The notes: a model not told the origin generated them from the letters alone. Shown: positions 26,561-36,215, numbered from the stretch's first letter. The stretch: 64,000 nucleotides of DNA from an uncultured Pseudomonadales bacterium (GCA_951813295.1 CATOTI010000002.1:186001-250000); one strand, 5' to 3'. Numbers and translations: made by a program.

Positions 26561-26600
26561 AAAAAAAAAACGCGCCGATCAACCATGTCGATCGACGCGC
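26561..26600 (-). terminator. Rho-independent terminator after pal
   Basis: On the minus strand a GCGCGTCGATC arm pairs, with one mismatch, to GATCGGCGCG and is followed by ten T residues (26561-26570). It lies 38 bp after the pal stop and would end the tol-pal transcript. Confidence 0.85.
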
Positions 26601-26637
26601 TTTGCCTCAGACGCGTAGCGCCTCTCGAGAAGTCTCG

Positions 26638-27189
26638 TTAGTTGTAGTTCAACACCGCACGTCGGTTACGGCTCCAAGCGCTTTCGCCCTGGCCCGTCGC
26701 GGCGGGGCGTTCTTCCCCGAAGCTCACGGTGCGAATCTGCGAACTTCGCACACCCGCCGACGTCAGGTAGCTCCGCACCGCTTCGGCTCGACGCTCACCC
26801 AAGGCGAGGTTGTAGTCGCGCGTACCGCGCTCATCACAGTGTCCTTCGATCGTGATCCGACGCCGCGGGAAATCGCGCAGGTACTCTGCGTGCAGCGAAA
26901 GAACCGACAGCCCGCGCTGCGAAAGGCGCGACTGGTCGAAATCGAAGTAGAAAATGCGCTGCAACGGACGACCGTTGGAGCCCACTGGGTTGCCCGACGT
27001 GTCCGAGTTACCGTCCGTTCGCCGGGCCGGTTCCGGTGCAGGTTCCGGCGGCGGCGTCACACGCGCGGGCCGGGGTTGTTCTTCGACTTCCTCTACCGGT
27101 TCGACTGGTTTCGAACTCGCACATCCCGCGAGCACGCCGCCCGCCAACATCATCATGAACGCGGCGCGCAATGCCTGACGAATCATCAT
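26638..27189 (-). CDS. pal: peptidoglycan-associated lipoprotein
   Basis: Outer-membrane lipoprotein of 183 residues anchoring the envelope through the Tol-Pal complex. The lipobox is VLAGC with lipidated C23. A Pro/Glu-rich linker of about 45 residues (VEEVEEQPRPARVTPPPEPA) precedes the OmpA-like domain. There FYFDFDQSRLS, IEGHCDERGT and YNLALGERRAEAVRSYL carry the peptidoglycan-binding residues. It follows tolB by 70 bp. Confidence 0.96.
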   Translation of the reverse strand: MMIRQALRAAFMMMLAGGVLAGCASSKPVEPVEEVEEQPRPARVTPPPEPAPEPARRTDGNSDTSGNPVGSNGRPLQRIFYFDFDQSRLSQRGLSVLSLHAEYLRDFPRRRITIEGHCDERGTRDYNLALGERRAEAVRSYLTSAGVRSSQIRTVSFGEERPAATGQGESAWSRNRRAVLNYN

Positions 27190-27259
27190 CTTCTCCCAGC
27201 TCGTTCTTTTCTCGTTAGTCTTTACTCAATGCGACTCAATAGGCGCGTTTCACAGTCGG

Positions 27260-28570
27260 CTATCGGGAAGTAAAAGGATCGACGTAAGGCGACCACGCAG
27301 GGTCCCTGACGTCACCCAGCGCCGAAGGCAATTGGTATTTCACTCGACCGTCAACCGAAACGGCGGCAAGTATACCTCGGCCCTCATCTTCTTGGGTGGC
27401 ATAAATCAGCATCGTGCCGTTCGGCGCGATCGACGGCGATTCATCGAGCGATGTCGACGTCAGAACCTTCACATCTCCGCGCTCGAGGTCCTGCCAGGCA
27501 ATGTGATAGACGCCGTCTCGGCGGTGCACGTAGACGAGGTGCGTACCGTCTGGCAGTAACCGTGCCCGGGCGTTGTAGTCGCCTTCGAACGTCAGCCGAT
27601 CGACGAGCAGCGTGCCGAGATCGACCTCGTAAATCTGCGGTTGGCCGCCGCGGTCGGACGTGAAGATGAGGCCGTCACCATCCGGCTTCCAGTTCGGCTC
27701 GGTATCGATCGCGGACAACGTCCTGGTAATCCGGCGCAATGACGTCGGATCGTCGAGATCGAGTGTGTAGATCTCCGCGTTACCGTCACGCGAGAGCGAC
27801 ATGGCGAGCGTCCCGCCGTCCGGCGAAAAGACCGGCGCGCTGTTGATACCTTCGAAGGCCGAGACGATCTCACGGGCACCGGTTTCGACGTCCTGCACGA
27901 CGATCGTCGATCGTCCGGTCTCGAAAGTGACGTAGACGACGCGCTCGAGCCTCGGCCCCCAACTCGGCGACATGATCGGATCACTCGACGTGAAGACCGT
28001 TCGCGCCCGTTCGCCGTCGACGTCAGCGATCTGCAACGAGTAGATCGCATCGTTCGTGCCGGCGTTCTGCACGAGAACGTAGAGGATCTTCGTCGCGAAA
28101 ACGCCCGGCACGCCGGTGACCTCCTCGAAGACCTCGTCGGATACCTGGTGGGCGAGATCACGCAGCGAGTTCTGATCGCCCGTGAGATAGGAGGACCGGA
28201 CCTCCCGCTCGTTGTTGACGTCGAACAAGTGGTAGGTGACGCCGATACGCCCGCCGTCGAGCCGCGTTCGACCCACCACTACGTAGTCCATACCGAGCGT
28301 TCGCCAGTCGCGGAAGAAGACTTCTTCGGGCCGGCTCGGATAAGAGAGCATGTTGTCGCTATCGAGCGCGCTGAATTGGCCGCTACGCATCAGGTCGAAC
28401 GAGACGATGTCCGCGACATATCCGTCGTCCAACGCGACCACAGCGGGCGCGTTGTCGAACGGCACGACGGCGATTTTGGTCGGGCTGTCCCAACCCTCCG
28501 AGATGACGATCTCGAGCGCGACCGCCACGTTCGCCACGGCGGCGATGACAAGTAGGCAAACAAACTTCAA
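27260..28570 (-). CDS. tolB: Tol-Pal system protein TolB
   Basis: Periplasmic beta-propeller of 436 residues, near the usual 430. A cleavable signal (KFVCLLVIAAVANVAVA) leads to an N-terminal Pal/TolA-contact domain and then repeated blade motifs: SPSWGPRLERVVYV, APVFSPDGGTLAMS, EPNWKPDGDGLIFTSDRGGQ, ARLLPDGTHLVYV and SPSIAPNGTMLIYA. The start is TTG at 28570, overlapping the TGA of tolA, which suggests translational coupling. Confidence 0.95.
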   Translation of the reverse strand: MKFVCLLVIAAVANVAVALEIVISEGWDSPTKIAVVPFDNAPAVVALDDGYVADIVSFDLMRSGQFSALDSDNMLSYPSRPEEVFFRDWRTLGMDYVVVGRTRLDGGRIGVTYHLFDVNNEREVRSSYLTGDQNSLRDLAHQVSDEVFEEVTGVPGVFATKILYVLVQNAGTNDAIYSLQIADVDGERARTVFTSSDPIMSPSWGPRLERVVYVTFETGRSTIVVQDVETGAREIVSAFEGINSAPVFSPDGGTLAMSLSRDGNAEIYTLDLDDPTSLRRITRTLSAIDTEPNWKPDGDGLIFTSDRGGQPQIYEVDLGTLLVDRLTFEGDYNARARLLPDGTHLVYVHRRDGVYHIAWQDLERGDVKVLTSTSLDESPSIAPNGTMLIYATQEDEGRGILAAVSVDGRVKYQLPSALGDVRDPAWSPYVDPFTSR

Positions 28571-29256
28571 CGCAGCAAATCCTCTGGTCTGAAGAGCAAA
28601 GTGAATCGTCGGAATTTCGCTTCAAACAGTTGAAGGTCTTCCGGTACTACGAAACGCCGCGCCCGACGGACGGCAGCTTCGGCCGATCGATCGAACGCCG
28701 CATTTCCACTCGATTCGACCACCGTGACGGTTGCGACCTCGCCCGTCGGGATCAACTCGACAACGAGTCTCGCCTGCATTCCGTTACGCGCGCTCGGCGG
28801 GCGATTCCACGACGAAACGATGGCCCGATAAATGCCGTTTTCGTAGGTCGTCGTCGCCTGTTCGGCATCGCCCGTAAGATCCTGTACTTCGTCGTCGAGC
28901 GACGACAGCAGGTTCTCATCGAGCATCCGTTTGAGCCTTGCCGCACGTGCCGCCTCTTCCCGCGCCCGTGCATCGTCCTGCGGGTCTTTGGGCGCCGGCT
29001 TGATTTCCGGCAAGTCCGGAATGCGGATTTCTTCGATGGGTGGCAGTGTTGTTCGATCGTTCTGGACGATCGGCGCGGGAGCGAGCGGTTTCGGTGCGCC
29101 GAAGGCTTCCGCCGAAATGATGGTCGCCTGCACGATACGCGGCTCGATGACCTGACTCGAATTGAATCCCCGTCCCGTCACGCTGAAGACGAGCGCGAGC
29201 GCGATCAGATGCACCAACACCGAAAGCACGCCCGGGATGATGTAGCTCGAACGCAT
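28567..29256 (-). CDS. tolA: TolA/TonB-like energy transducer of the Tol-Pal system
   Basis: Inner-membrane protein of 229 residues with one N-terminal membrane segment (VLSVLVHLIALALVFSV). A short Pro-rich region and a brief charged helix (DDARAREEAARAARLKRML) follow, then a C-terminal TonB/TolA domain with SSWNRPPSARNGMQARLVVE and AFDRSAEAAVRRA. E. coli TolA is 421 residues, so the long helical domain II is greatly reduced here. Position between tolR and tolB gives the identity. Confidence 0.9.
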   Translation of the reverse strand: MRSSYIIPGVLSVLVHLIALALVFSVTGRGFNSSQVIEPRIVQATIISAEAFGAPKPLAPAPIVQNDRTTLPPIEEIRIPDLPEIKPAPKDPQDDARAREEAARAARLKRMLDENLLSSLDDEVQDLTGDAEQATTTYENGIYRAIVSSWNRPPSARNGMQARLVVELIPTGEVATVTVVESSGNAAFDRSAEAAVRRARRFVVPEDLQLFEAKFRRFTLLFRPEDLLR

Positions 29257-29262
29257 GGCGAC

Positions 29263-29688
29263 TCAGTTCACGAGTTCCGGAGGATCGGTGATCAGACCGA
29301 CGTTCGCCGCGCCCGCACGCTGCAGAATCGTCATGACGTCGACGACTTCACCATATGAAAGCGATCGGTCGCCACGCAGGAAGACCGGCACATCCGGCCG
29401 CGCGCTGACGATTTTGCCCACCTGATCGGCCAGTGAAAACGAGGTCGCGCGGGTGCCTTTCTCCGCCGCGCCGAGACTGACGAAGATCTGCCCGTCGGCG
29501 TCGATCGATATCACCAGCGGACTATCCATATCGTTCGGCAGCGGTTTCGAGTCAGTGGTCGGTAGATCGACTTCAACGCCCTGCGTCAGAAGGGGCGCGG
29601 TCGCCATGAAGATCACGAGCAGCACCAGCATCACGTCGATATAGGGCACGACGTTGATTTCGGACATCGGACGCCGACGCTTCGCCAT
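29263..29688 (-). CDS. tolR: Tol-Pal proton-channel subunit TolR
   Basis: ExbD/TolR family protein of 141 residues. The single membrane helix follows the classic MSEINVVPYIDVMLVLLVIFM, where the aspartate of YIDVMLVLL is the proton-path residue. The periplasmic domain has ISIDADGQIFVSLG and VFLRGDRSLSYGEVVDVM. It pairs with TolQ to power TolA. Confidence 0.96.
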   Translation of the reverse strand: MAKRRRPMSEINVVPYIDVMLVLLVIFMATAPLLTQGVEVDLPTTDSKPLPNDMDSPLVISIDADGQIFVSLGAAEKGTRATSFSLADQVGKIVSARPDVPVFLRGDRSLSYGEVVDVMTILQRAGAANVGLITDPPELVN

Positions 29689-29689
29689 T

Positions 29690-30367
29690 TCAGCGCCCGT
29701 GCGCCGCGCGGTGCAAGATGGACGTGAATTCTTCGGCGAACGTGTCGTAGCGTTTCATCAGGACTTCGACGCGAGCCGAGAACCGGTTGTACCCGATGAC
29801 AGCCGGGATGGCCGCGAAGAGCCCCATCGCCGTCGCGATCAACGCTTCGGAAATGCCGGGCGCGACGGACGCAAGCGTCGCCTGGGTCATGTTCGCGAGG
29901 CTGCGAAACGCGTCGAGAATCCCGAGCACCGTTCCGAAGAGACCGACATACGGGCTCGTCGAGCCGACCGTGGCGAGAAACGCGAGGTGCCGCTCGAGTT
30001 CCGCTTCTTCCCGATTCACCGCGACGCGCATCGCCCGGGTCACGCCTTGCATTACTGCATCGGGATCCACGCTCGCCTGACTCGATAGCCGCTGGAACTC
30101 TCGAAAACCCGCGACGAACACCGATTCGATGCCCGTCATTCCCGTTTCCGACGATTCGAGTTGCGTCGATAGCTCCGTGAGATCGATGCCTGACCAGAAG
30201 AACTCCTCGAATTCGTCGATCTCCCGACCGACCGAGCCGAGTGCCAGCCACCGTTGAAAGATCATGACCCACGAAACGACGGAAGCGACCGCGAGGATCG
30301 CCATCACCACCTGAACGAGAGGTGATGCGTTCAGGATGAGATCGATTATCGAAAGTGGTTCGTTCAC
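29690..30367 (-). CDS. tolQ: Tol-Pal proton-channel subunit TolQ
   Basis: ExbB/TolQ family inner-membrane protein of 225 residues with three membrane helices. The first is VMAILAVASVVSWVMIFQRW; the second and third flank STSPYVGLFGTVLGILDAFR and ALIATAMGLFAAIPAVIGYN. The start is GTG at 30367, directly after the ruvB TAG with no spacer. ybgC, usually found just before tolQ, is missing. Confidence 0.96.
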   Translation of the reverse strand: MNEPLSIIDLILNASPLVQVVMAILAVASVVSWVMIFQRWLALGSVGREIDEFEEFFWSGIDLTELSTQLESSETGMTGIESVFVAGFREFQRLSSQASVDPDAVMQGVTRAMRVAVNREEAELERHLAFLATVGSTSPYVGLFGTVLGILDAFRSLANMTQATLASVAPGISEALIATAMGLFAAIPAVIGYNRFSARVEVLMKRYDTFAEEFTSILHRAAHGR

Positions 30368-31402
30368 CTATAAGTCCATCTGTCCCTGGGTCGGACCGTC
30401 ACCTTTGTTCGGCACCACGCCGAAGTGCCGGTACGCATGTTCGGTGGCCACGCGCCCGCGGGGGGTTCGAATCAGTAGACCTTCCTGGATCAGATAAGGT
30501 TCGACGACATCCTCGATCGTGTCACGTTCTTCGCTGAGCGCCGCCGCCAGCGATTCGACGCCAACGGGGCCACCGCCGAATTTCTCGATGATCGTGCGCA
30601 GCAAGTTTCGATCCATCGCATCGAGTCCGCTCGGATCGACTTCCAGCATCTTGAGAGCCAGATCCGCCGTTTCGCGCGTCACATCGCCGTTCGATTTCAC
30701 TTCGGCGTAGTCGCGCACGCGGCGCAGGTATCGGTTCGCGATCCGCGGGGTGCCACGTGAACGGCGCGCAATTTCCTTCGCCCCTCCGGCGTCGATCGGA
30801 ACCGAGAGCTTAGAAGCCGACACCGTCACGATTTCTGCAAGTTCTGATTCATCGTAGAAAGAGAGCCGCTGAACGATGCCGAAACGATCCCGAAGGGGCG
30901 AGGTCAGCAAGCCCGCACGCGTCGTCGCGCCCACGAGGGTAAACGGCGGCAACGCGACTTTGATCGACTGCGCCGCCGGGCCCTCGCCGATCAGGATGTC
31001 GATCACATGGTCTTCCATCGCCGGATAGAGGATCTCCTCCACCACGTTGGACAACCGATGAATCTCGTCGATGAAGAGGACATCGCCCGGTTCGAGCTTC
31101 GAGAGATAGCTCGCCAAGTCGCCAGGGCGTTCGAGAACCGGACCCGATGATGACTTGAGCGAAACCCCCATTTCGTTCGCTATGATGTGTGCGAGCGTCG
31201 TCTTGCCGAGCCCCGGTGGACCGAAGATCAAGGTGTGATCGAGACAATCCCCACGCCGGCGAGCAGCCTCGATGAAGATCTCCATCTGTTCCTTCACCGT
31301 CGTCTGGCCCACGTAATCCGCGAGGCGCGTCGGCCGGAGCGCACGATCGAAGGTCTTCTCCTCGTCGCCCAGAGTCTCGCCGCTCGCTTCTTCGCGAATC
31401 AT
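30368..31402 (-). CDS. ruvB: Holliday junction branch-migration ATPase RuvB
   Basis: AAA+ helicase motor of 344 residues. Walker A is [12 protein letters not shown], Walker [10 protein letters not shown], sensor 1 VGATTRAG, and the winged-helix DNA domain ends [14 protein letters not shown]. It works with RuvA on Holliday junctions. It lies 58 bp after ruvA and directly abuts tolQ. Confidence 0.97.
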   Translation of the reverse strand: MIREEASGETLGDEEKTFDRALRPTRLADYVGQTTVKEQMEIFIEAARRRGDCLDHTLIFGPPGLGKTTLAHIIANEMGVSLKSSSGPVLERPGDLASYLSKLEPGDVLFIDEIHRLSNVVEEILYPAMEDHVIDILIGEGPAAQSIKVALPPFTLVGATTRAGLLTSPLRDRFGIVQRLSFYDESELAEIVTVSASKLSVPIDAGGAKEIARRSRGTPRIANRYLRRVRDYAEVKSNGDVTRETADLALKMLEVDPSGLDAMDRNLLRTIIEKFGGGPVGVESLAAALSEERDTIEDVVEPYLIQEGLLIRTPRGRVATEHAYRHFGVVPNKGDGPTQGQMDL

Positions 31403-31460
31403 CGCTGTCTTCCCACTTTCGGCCCTGCTTCCAACGATCGGCGAACTCTATCCTCAAGCG

Positions 31461-32033
31461 TTAGCTTGCCATCCTGCGGAGCGCATCGCGTACGAGTTCT
31501 TCGACCGTCGCACCATCGCGTGCCACTTCCGAGACGGCTTTCTGGGCGATCGAGTCTTTGTATTCGAGCGCTACGAGCGCACGGACGGCGTCGCGTTCGG
31601 CGTTGTTGCCGAGCACCGTCGTGGCGTCGAAAGCCGGTAGTCGATCCGCCATGTCGAGCACAATTCGTTCAGCCGTCTTCTTACCGATGCCCGGCACTCG
31701 CTGAATCGTCTTGACGTCGCGCTCGCTGACGGCGCGCGAAAGGTCGGCGGGGGTCATCGCGGACAAGACAGCGAGGCCGAGACGAGGCCCGACACCACTG
31801 ATCTTGATCACCTCTCGAAAGAGGTCGCGCTCATCGACCGTCGCAAAGCCGAAGAGCTGTTGCGAATCTTCGCGGGTGACGTGATGGGTATGAACGACCA
31901 CATCGGCGGGATCGAGACTCACACTCGCGAGCGCTGTCGTCGTGAGATCGACCTCGTAGCCGACGCCCGACACGTCGATGACGGCCTTGGCACCCGACAG
32001 GGACAACAGCTTTCCGTGCAGCCGGACGATCAT
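31461..32033 (-). CDS. ruvA: Holliday junction DNA helicase subunit RuvA
   Basis: Junction-binding protein of 190 residues. The N-terminal OB fold begins IVRLHGKLLSLSGAKAVIDV. Two helix-hairpin-helix motifs are visible as ISGVGPRLGLAVLS and VPGIGKKTAERIVLDM, and the C-terminal RuvB-contacting domain has VRALVALEYKDSIAQKAV. It starts within the stop of ruvC (ATGA). Confidence 0.96.
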   Translation of the reverse strand: MIVRLHGKLLSLSGAKAVIDVSGVGYEVDLTTTALASVSLDPADVVVHTHHVTREDSQQLFGFATVDERDLFREVIKISGVGPRLGLAVLSAMTPADLSRAVSERDVKTIQRVPGIGKKTAERIVLDMADRLPAFDATTVLGNNAERDAVRALVALEYKDSIAQKAVSEVARDGATVEELVRDALRRMAS

Positions 32034-32524
32034 CGTCGGCGCGACAACGGACGAACGGCGCTCGATGCCGAGTGGCAGAAGCAGATCGCCGCCGCGAGCG
32101 CATCCGAAGCGTCCGTGCTGGGGGTCATATCCAGCTCTAGCAATAAACGCACCATGTATTGCACCTGTTCTTTCGTCGCGCCACCCGTCCCGACGACCGC
32201 TTGCTTGATCCGCCGCGGCGCGTATTCAGCAACCTCGATCTCGGCGCCGACGAGCGCGGCGATCGCGGCGCCGCGAGCCTGTCCGAGCTTCAGGGCCGAT
32301 TGAGGATTCTTGGCCTGGAAGACGTCCTCGACGACCGCACGGTCAGGCGAGTAGCGATCGATGATTTCAACGACGCCGCGGTAGATCTCGCTCAGACGAT
32401 GGACAAACGAACCGTTCGTGGTGTGAATCCCCCCCGCCGCGATGTAGCTGAGTTTCGTGCCCTCGGCGTCGATCACACCGAACCCGGTGACGCGTGATCC
32501 CGGATCGATGCCGATGACTCGCAA
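32030..32524 (-). CDS. ruvC: crossover junction endodeoxyribonuclease RuvC
   Basis: Holliday junction resolvase of 164 residues. The RNase H-like fold starts VIGIDPGSRVTGFGVID, with catalytic D7; AVVEDVFQAKNPQSALKLGQ carries the catalytic glutamate and the helix of the family, and DASDALAAAICF the C-terminal acidic pair. The start is TTG at 32524, the only start that gives full length. Confidence 0.96.
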   Translation of the reverse strand: MRVIGIDPGSRVTGFGVIDAEGTKLSYIAAGGIHTTNGSFVHRLSEIYRGVVEIIDRYSPDRAVVEDVFQAKNPQSALKLGQARGAAIAALVGAEIEVAEYAPRRIKQAVVGTGGATKEQVQYMVRLLLELDMTPSTDASDALAAAICFCHSASSAVRPLSRRR

Positions 32525-32537
32525 CGTCGCGATTCCC

Positions 32538-33281
32538 TTAAGTCTCGCTCAGCACGCTGTCCGGGAACTCGCCGTTCGAGTAAACGTTCTGAACGTCGTC
32601 GAGATCATCCAGTGCATCGATCAGCCGCAGTACTTTTTCTGCGGTCTCGTCGTCACACGCGCTGGTCGTCGAAGGCAACATCATCACCTCGGCATGCACG
32701 GGCGAGATCTCGTTCGACTTCAGCGCATCGACCACTGCGCCGAACTGCTCGAGCGATGTGGTGACCGTGATCTGGCCGTCATCGTCGACCTCGAAATCCT
32801 CCGCGCCCGCTTCGAGCGCCGAGTCCATCGCGAGATCCTCGTCCACGTCGGCGTTCAACTGAATGAGGCCTTGTTTGTTGAACAGGTACGCGACCGAGCC
32901 GTCAGTGCCCAGATTGCCGCCGTGCTTTGAGAACGCATGTCGCACCTCTGCAACCGTCCGGTTGCGGTTGTCCGTCATCGCTTCGACGAGAATAGCCACA
33001 CCGCCGGGCGCGTAACCCTCGTAGACGAGTTCTTCGACCTGTTCGCCTTCGCCGCCGCCAGCGCCGCGCGCAATCGCTCGATCGATCGTGTCGCGCGGCA
33101 TGTTGACGCCGAGCGCGTTGTCGACCGCGGCACGTAAGCGCGGATTGTCGGCCACTTCGCCGCCGCCCATCCGCGCGGCGACGGTGATTTCACGAATGAC
33201 CTTCGTCCAGGCCTTCGCGCGCTTGGCGTCCTGGCGCGCCTTGCGGTGTTTGATATTCGCCCATTTGGAATGACCGGCCAC
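32538..33281 (-). CDS. yebC: YebC/PmpR family protein
   Basis: Protein of 247 residues. YebC-type proteins were long listed as transcription regulators and are now linked to relief of ribosome stalling. The start is the GTG at 33281 giving [20 protein letters not shown], with GGGAGGG upstream. [23 protein letters not shown] and AYLFNKQG are conserved blocks. It sits in the standard aspS-yebC-ruvC order. Confidence 0.95.
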   Translation of the reverse strand: MAGHSKWANIKHRKARQDAKRAKAWTKVIREITVAARMGGGEVADNPRLRAAVDNALGVNMPRDTIDRAIARGAGGGEGEQVEELVYEGYAPGGVAILVEAMTDNRNRTVAEVRHAFSKHGGNLGTDGSVAYLFNKQGLIQLNADVDEDLAMDSALEAGAEDFEVDDDGQITVTTSLEQFGAVVDALKSNEISPVHAEVMMLPSTTSACDDETAEKVLRLIDALDDLDDVQNVYSNGEFPDSVLSET

Positions 33282-33297
33282 GTTTCCCTCCCGACGA

Positions 33298-35049
33298 CTA
33301 TCGCGTCCGAATGTGTAGCTCTCGAAGCTGATGTTCGTCAACGGCTGACGGCGCGTTCGTCATGAGACAGCTCGCCGACTGCGTCTTCGGAAACGCGATC
33401 ACGTCGCGAATGGCGTCGGTTCCCGTCAGAAACATGACAAGGCGATCGAAACCGATCGCGATGCCGCCATGCGGCGGGCAGCCGAGCTTCAGTGCGTCGA
33501 CGAGGAAGCCAAATTTCACCTGCCCTTCCTGGCCGATGTTCAACACATCGAAGACGGTTTCCTGCATCACAGGATCGTGGATCCGAATCGACCCACCACC
33601 GACTTCCGTGCCGTTCAGCACGAAATCGTAAGCGCGTGCGGATGCACCACGCGGATCGGCGCGCAGCTCCTCAGGCGTACAACTGGGTTGTGTGAACGGG
33701 TGGTGCTCAGGTACCAGCGCCTCTCGACCCTGCTCGAACATCGGGAATTCCACGATCCAGCACGGCGCCCAATCACCTTCGAGCGCATCCAGGAGGCGGG
33801 CGAGTTCATCGCGTAGCGCACCCATCGAGTCGTTCACCACGTTCGCCTTGTCGGCCCCGAAAAAGACGATGTCGCCGGTCGACGCAGCCGTTCGCTCGAG
33901 AATCGCTTCGACTTCGGCGTCAGCGAGGAACTTGAGCACGGGCGATTGCATACCGTCTCGGCCAGCCGCGCGGTCGTTGATTTTGATATAGGCGAGCCCC
34001 TTGGCGCCGTAGCGGCCGACGAAGCCGACGAGTTCGTCGAGCTGGCGGCGCGAGAGCTGGTCGACCGAGCCCGGCGCTTTGAGGGCCACGACCCGACCAG
34101 CCGGATCCTTTGCCGGGCCACTGAAGACCTTGAAGTCGACGTCGGCAACGATGTCGTCCACATCGACGAACTCGAGGGGGTTGCGAAGATCCGGCGCATC
34201 GGTGCCGAACCGGCGCATGGACTCCGCATGCGTCAGCACCGGGAAATCGCCGAGTTCGACGTCGATCAGGTCACGGAAGATTCCGCGAATCATCCGCTCG
34301 CCCAGATCCATGACGTCCTGCTCGTCGACGAACGATGCCTCGATGTCGATCTGCGTGAACTCCGGCTGACGGTCGGCGCGCAGGTCTTCGTCGCGATAGC
34401 AGCGTGCCACCTGGTAGTACTTGTCCATGCCGGACATCATCAGGAGCTGTTTGAAGATCTGTGGCGACTGCGGCAGCGCAAAGAACTGCCCGGGATGCGT
34501 CCGGCTCGGTACGAGGTAGTCGCGCGCACCTTCGGGCGTCGTTTTCGTCAACGTCGGCGTTTCGATGTCCCAGTAGCCCTCGTCCTCGAGGAACCTACGA
34601 ACCGCGCTCACGGCGCGCGCGCGGAGTTGAAGCCGCGCCTGCATCTCGGGACGACGCAGGTCGAGAAAGCGATACTTGAGTCGAACGTCCTCGCCCGCCT
34701 CCGAATACTCGTCCAGCTGAAACGGCGGCGTCGCAGCCGCGTTCAGGATCGTCAGTGTTTTGCCGAGGACTTCGATCTCTCCCGTCGCCATGGCGGGGTT
34801 GATGGTGCCTTCGGGGCGTGCGCGGACACGGCCCCGCGCTCGAAGCACGAACTCGTTACGAACACGATCGGCCGTCGCGAAGCTGTCTTCGGTGTCCGGG
34901 TCGAAGACGACCTGGACGATGCCGGTCCGGTCGCGAATGTCGAGAAAAATCACACCGCCGTGATCGCGGCGGCGATGCACCCAGCCAGTGACCTCGACTT
35001 CCTGATCGATGTCGCCACTAGCCAACTCGCCGCAGTAATGCGTGCGCAT
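33298..35049 (-). CDS. aspS: aspartate-tRNA ligase
   Basis: Class II aminoacyl-tRNA synthetase of 583 residues, bacterial type. The anticodon-binding OB fold contains [21 protein letters not shown]. Motif 2 is [20 protein letters not shown] and motif 3 [14 protein letters not shown]; the bacterial GAD insertion lies between. I take the ATG at 35049 ([10 protein letters not shown]) and reject a longer in-frame opening to 35292 because it overlaps fmdB. Discriminating versus non-discriminating type was not resolved. Confidence 0.97.
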   Translation of the reverse strand: MRTHYCGELASGDIDQEVEVTGWVHRRRDHGGVIFLDIRDRTGIVQVVFDPDTEDSFATADRVRNEFVLRARGRVRARPEGTINPAMATGEIEVLGKTLTILNAAATPPFQLDEYSEAGEDVRLKYRFLDLRRPEMQARLQLRARAVSAVRRFLEDEGYWDIETPTLTKTTPEGARDYLVPSRTHPGQFFALPQSPQIFKQLLMMSGMDKYYQVARCYRDEDLRADRQPEFTQIDIEASFVDEQDVMDLGERMIRGIFRDLIDVELGDFPVLTHAESMRRFGTDAPDLRNPLEFVDVDDIVADVDFKVFSGPAKDPAGRVVALKAPGSVDQLSRRQLDELVGFVGRYGAKGLAYIKINDRAAGRDGMQSPVLKFLADAEVEAILERTAASTGDIVFFGADKANVVNDSMGALRDELARLLDALEGDWAPCWIVEFPMFEQGREALVPEHHPFTQPSCTPEELRADPRGASARAYDFVLNGTEVGGGSIRIHDPVMQETVFDVLNIGQEGQVKFGFLVDALKLGCPPHGGIAIGFDRLVMFLTGTDAIRDVIAFPKTQSASCLMTNAPSAVDEHQLRELHIRTR

Positions 35050-35111
35050 GGTGAAAACCCTAATGTTGGGGGAAGGCGCGATGCCTTCCGGGGAGGGACG
35101 CAGTCTGCGTC

Positions 35112-35447
35112 TCAGTCTGCGCTGGTTCCTGTCGACGCACTCGAATTGCTCGAGCCGGACGAGGCGTCCGACGAACCTCCGTTGGATGAGTCCGAGCTGC
35201 TCGAAGAAGAATCCGAACCCGCGCCTTTCGACGAATTGTCCGAACCGGCAAGGTTTTGCTTCTTGCCGGACTTGAAGTCCGTCTCGTACCAACCACTACC
35301 TTTCAGACGAAAGCGTGGCGCGGAAAGCAGTTTCTTGAGCGCGGACTCGTCACAGTTCGGGCACTCTCGCAACGGTTCGTCGGAGGCTTTCTGGATCGTC
35401 TCGAACTGATGCGCGCAAGATGAGCACGCGTACTCATAAAGGGGCAC
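35112..35447 (-). CDS. FmdB-type zinc-ribbon protein with serine-rich tail
   Basis: Small protein of 111 residues. The zinc ribbon [16 protein letters not shown] ... RECPNCDES has two CxxC pairs (CSSC, CPNC). After about residue 68 the sequence becomes a Ser/Gly/Asp-rich low-complexity tail, with long serine runs. The start is GTG at 35447 (VPLYEYAC), since family members begin MPxYEYxC. It is commonly found upstream of aspS, as here. Function is not established; the fmdB name comes from formamidase regulation. Confidence 0.9.
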   Translation of the reverse strand: MPLYEYACSSCAHQFETIQKASDEPLRECPNCDESALKKLLSAPRFRLKGSGWYETDFKSGKKQNLAGSDNSSKGAGSDSSSSSSDSSNGGSSDASSGSSNSSASTGTSAD

Positions 35448-35533
35448 GGCTGAAGGGCTCCATAGGCTGCTTTGAGAAGGCCGCGAAGGATAAAGAAAAG
35501 CCTGGCGAAAAACACGAAAAACGCCGGTTTTTC

Positions 35534-35562
35534 TTGGCTTTCCGAAGTTGATCACGTATAAA
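35534..35562 (+). promoter_or_regulatory. candidate sigma-70 promoter for the HU-like gene
   Basis: TTGGCT (35534-35539), a 17-bp spacer and TATAAA (35557-35562) form a good sigma-70-type promoter. Transcription would begin near 35570, about 75 nt before the ATG. The region 35448-35533 between the divergent genes holds only a short GAAAAAC/GTTTTTC hairpin. Confidence 0.6.
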
Positions 35563-35645
35563 GCCGCCTCGTCGGCTGGGCACGATTTGCCTTCCCGAGC
35601 CGCACCAAACGAGAACTCATCTGAACTCAAAGAGGTAGTCATCCA

Positions 35646-36068
35646 ATGGCTCGCAAAGCAGCTCCCAAGAAGACCCCAGCCAAGGCTGCCGCGAAAACCG
35701 CGGCAAAGAAAGCACCCGCTAAAAAGGCACCTGCCGCTCCCGTAAAGAAGCTACCCGCACTTCGCGACAAGATGACGAAGTCGGCCATGTTGACCGAGAT
35801 CTCCGACAAGACGGGCCTCACCCGCAAGCAGGTCGATTCGGTCCTGGAAGAACTCGAAGATCTCATCGAGCGGCACATCAAAAAGCGTGCGGTCGGCGAA
35901 TTCACCCTGCCGGGGCTCCTCAAGATCCGCTCCGTCAAGCGACCGGCCACCAAGAAGCGCATGGGACGCAACCCGGCGACCGGGGAAGAAATCGAAATCC
36001 CGGCGAAGCCGGCATCAACCCGCGTGCGGATCTCGGCTCTGAAGCGTTTGAAGGAAATGGCGATCTAA
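35646..36068 (+). CDS. HU family DNA-binding protein with Lys/Ala/Pro-rich N-terminal tail
   Basis: Nucleoid protein of 140 residues. Residues 1-40 are a histone-H1-like tail of alternating Lys, Ala and Pro (APKKTPAKAAAKTAAKKAP). The HU/IHF fold begins about residue 43 (MTKSAMLTEISDKTGL) and carries the DNA-binding arm signature GRNPATGEEIEIPA near 108-121. Ordinary HU is about 90 residues, so the tail is a true extension. AGAGGTAG precedes the ATG. It is monocistronic, with its own promoter and terminator. Confidence 0.93.
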   Translation: MARKAAPKKTPAKAAAKTAAKKAPAKKAPAAPVKKLPALRDKMTKSAMLTEISDKTGLTRKQVDSVLEELEDLIERHIKKRAVGEFTLPGLLKIRSVKRPATKKRMGRNPATGEEIEIPAKPASTRVRISALKRLKEMAI

Positions 36069-36088
36069 CGCACTTTCAATCGCGAGAT

Positions 36089-36123
36089 AAGGGTCGGGGG
36101 CTCCAGCCGTCGACCCTTTTTTT
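36089..36123 (+). terminator. Rho-independent terminator of the HU-like gene
   Basis: AAGGGTCG (36089-36096) pairs with CGACCCTT (36111-36118) and runs into a T-stretch to 36123. It begins 21 bp after the stop. Confidence 0.88.
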
Positions 36124-36215
36124 GTGCCCGTACATTTCGCCCCAGCCTTCTTCGCCAGCCCGATCTCGCGTTCTCGTACCACCACCCTTCGCAACATTCG
36201 ACCTCCGAGACGATC

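Noticed and set aside
33946..35409. Long open frame of 487 codons on the plus strand across aspS
   Set aside because: It is antisense to a complete aspS with class II motifs, and its sequence shows no domain; long antisense frames are common in high-GC DNA.
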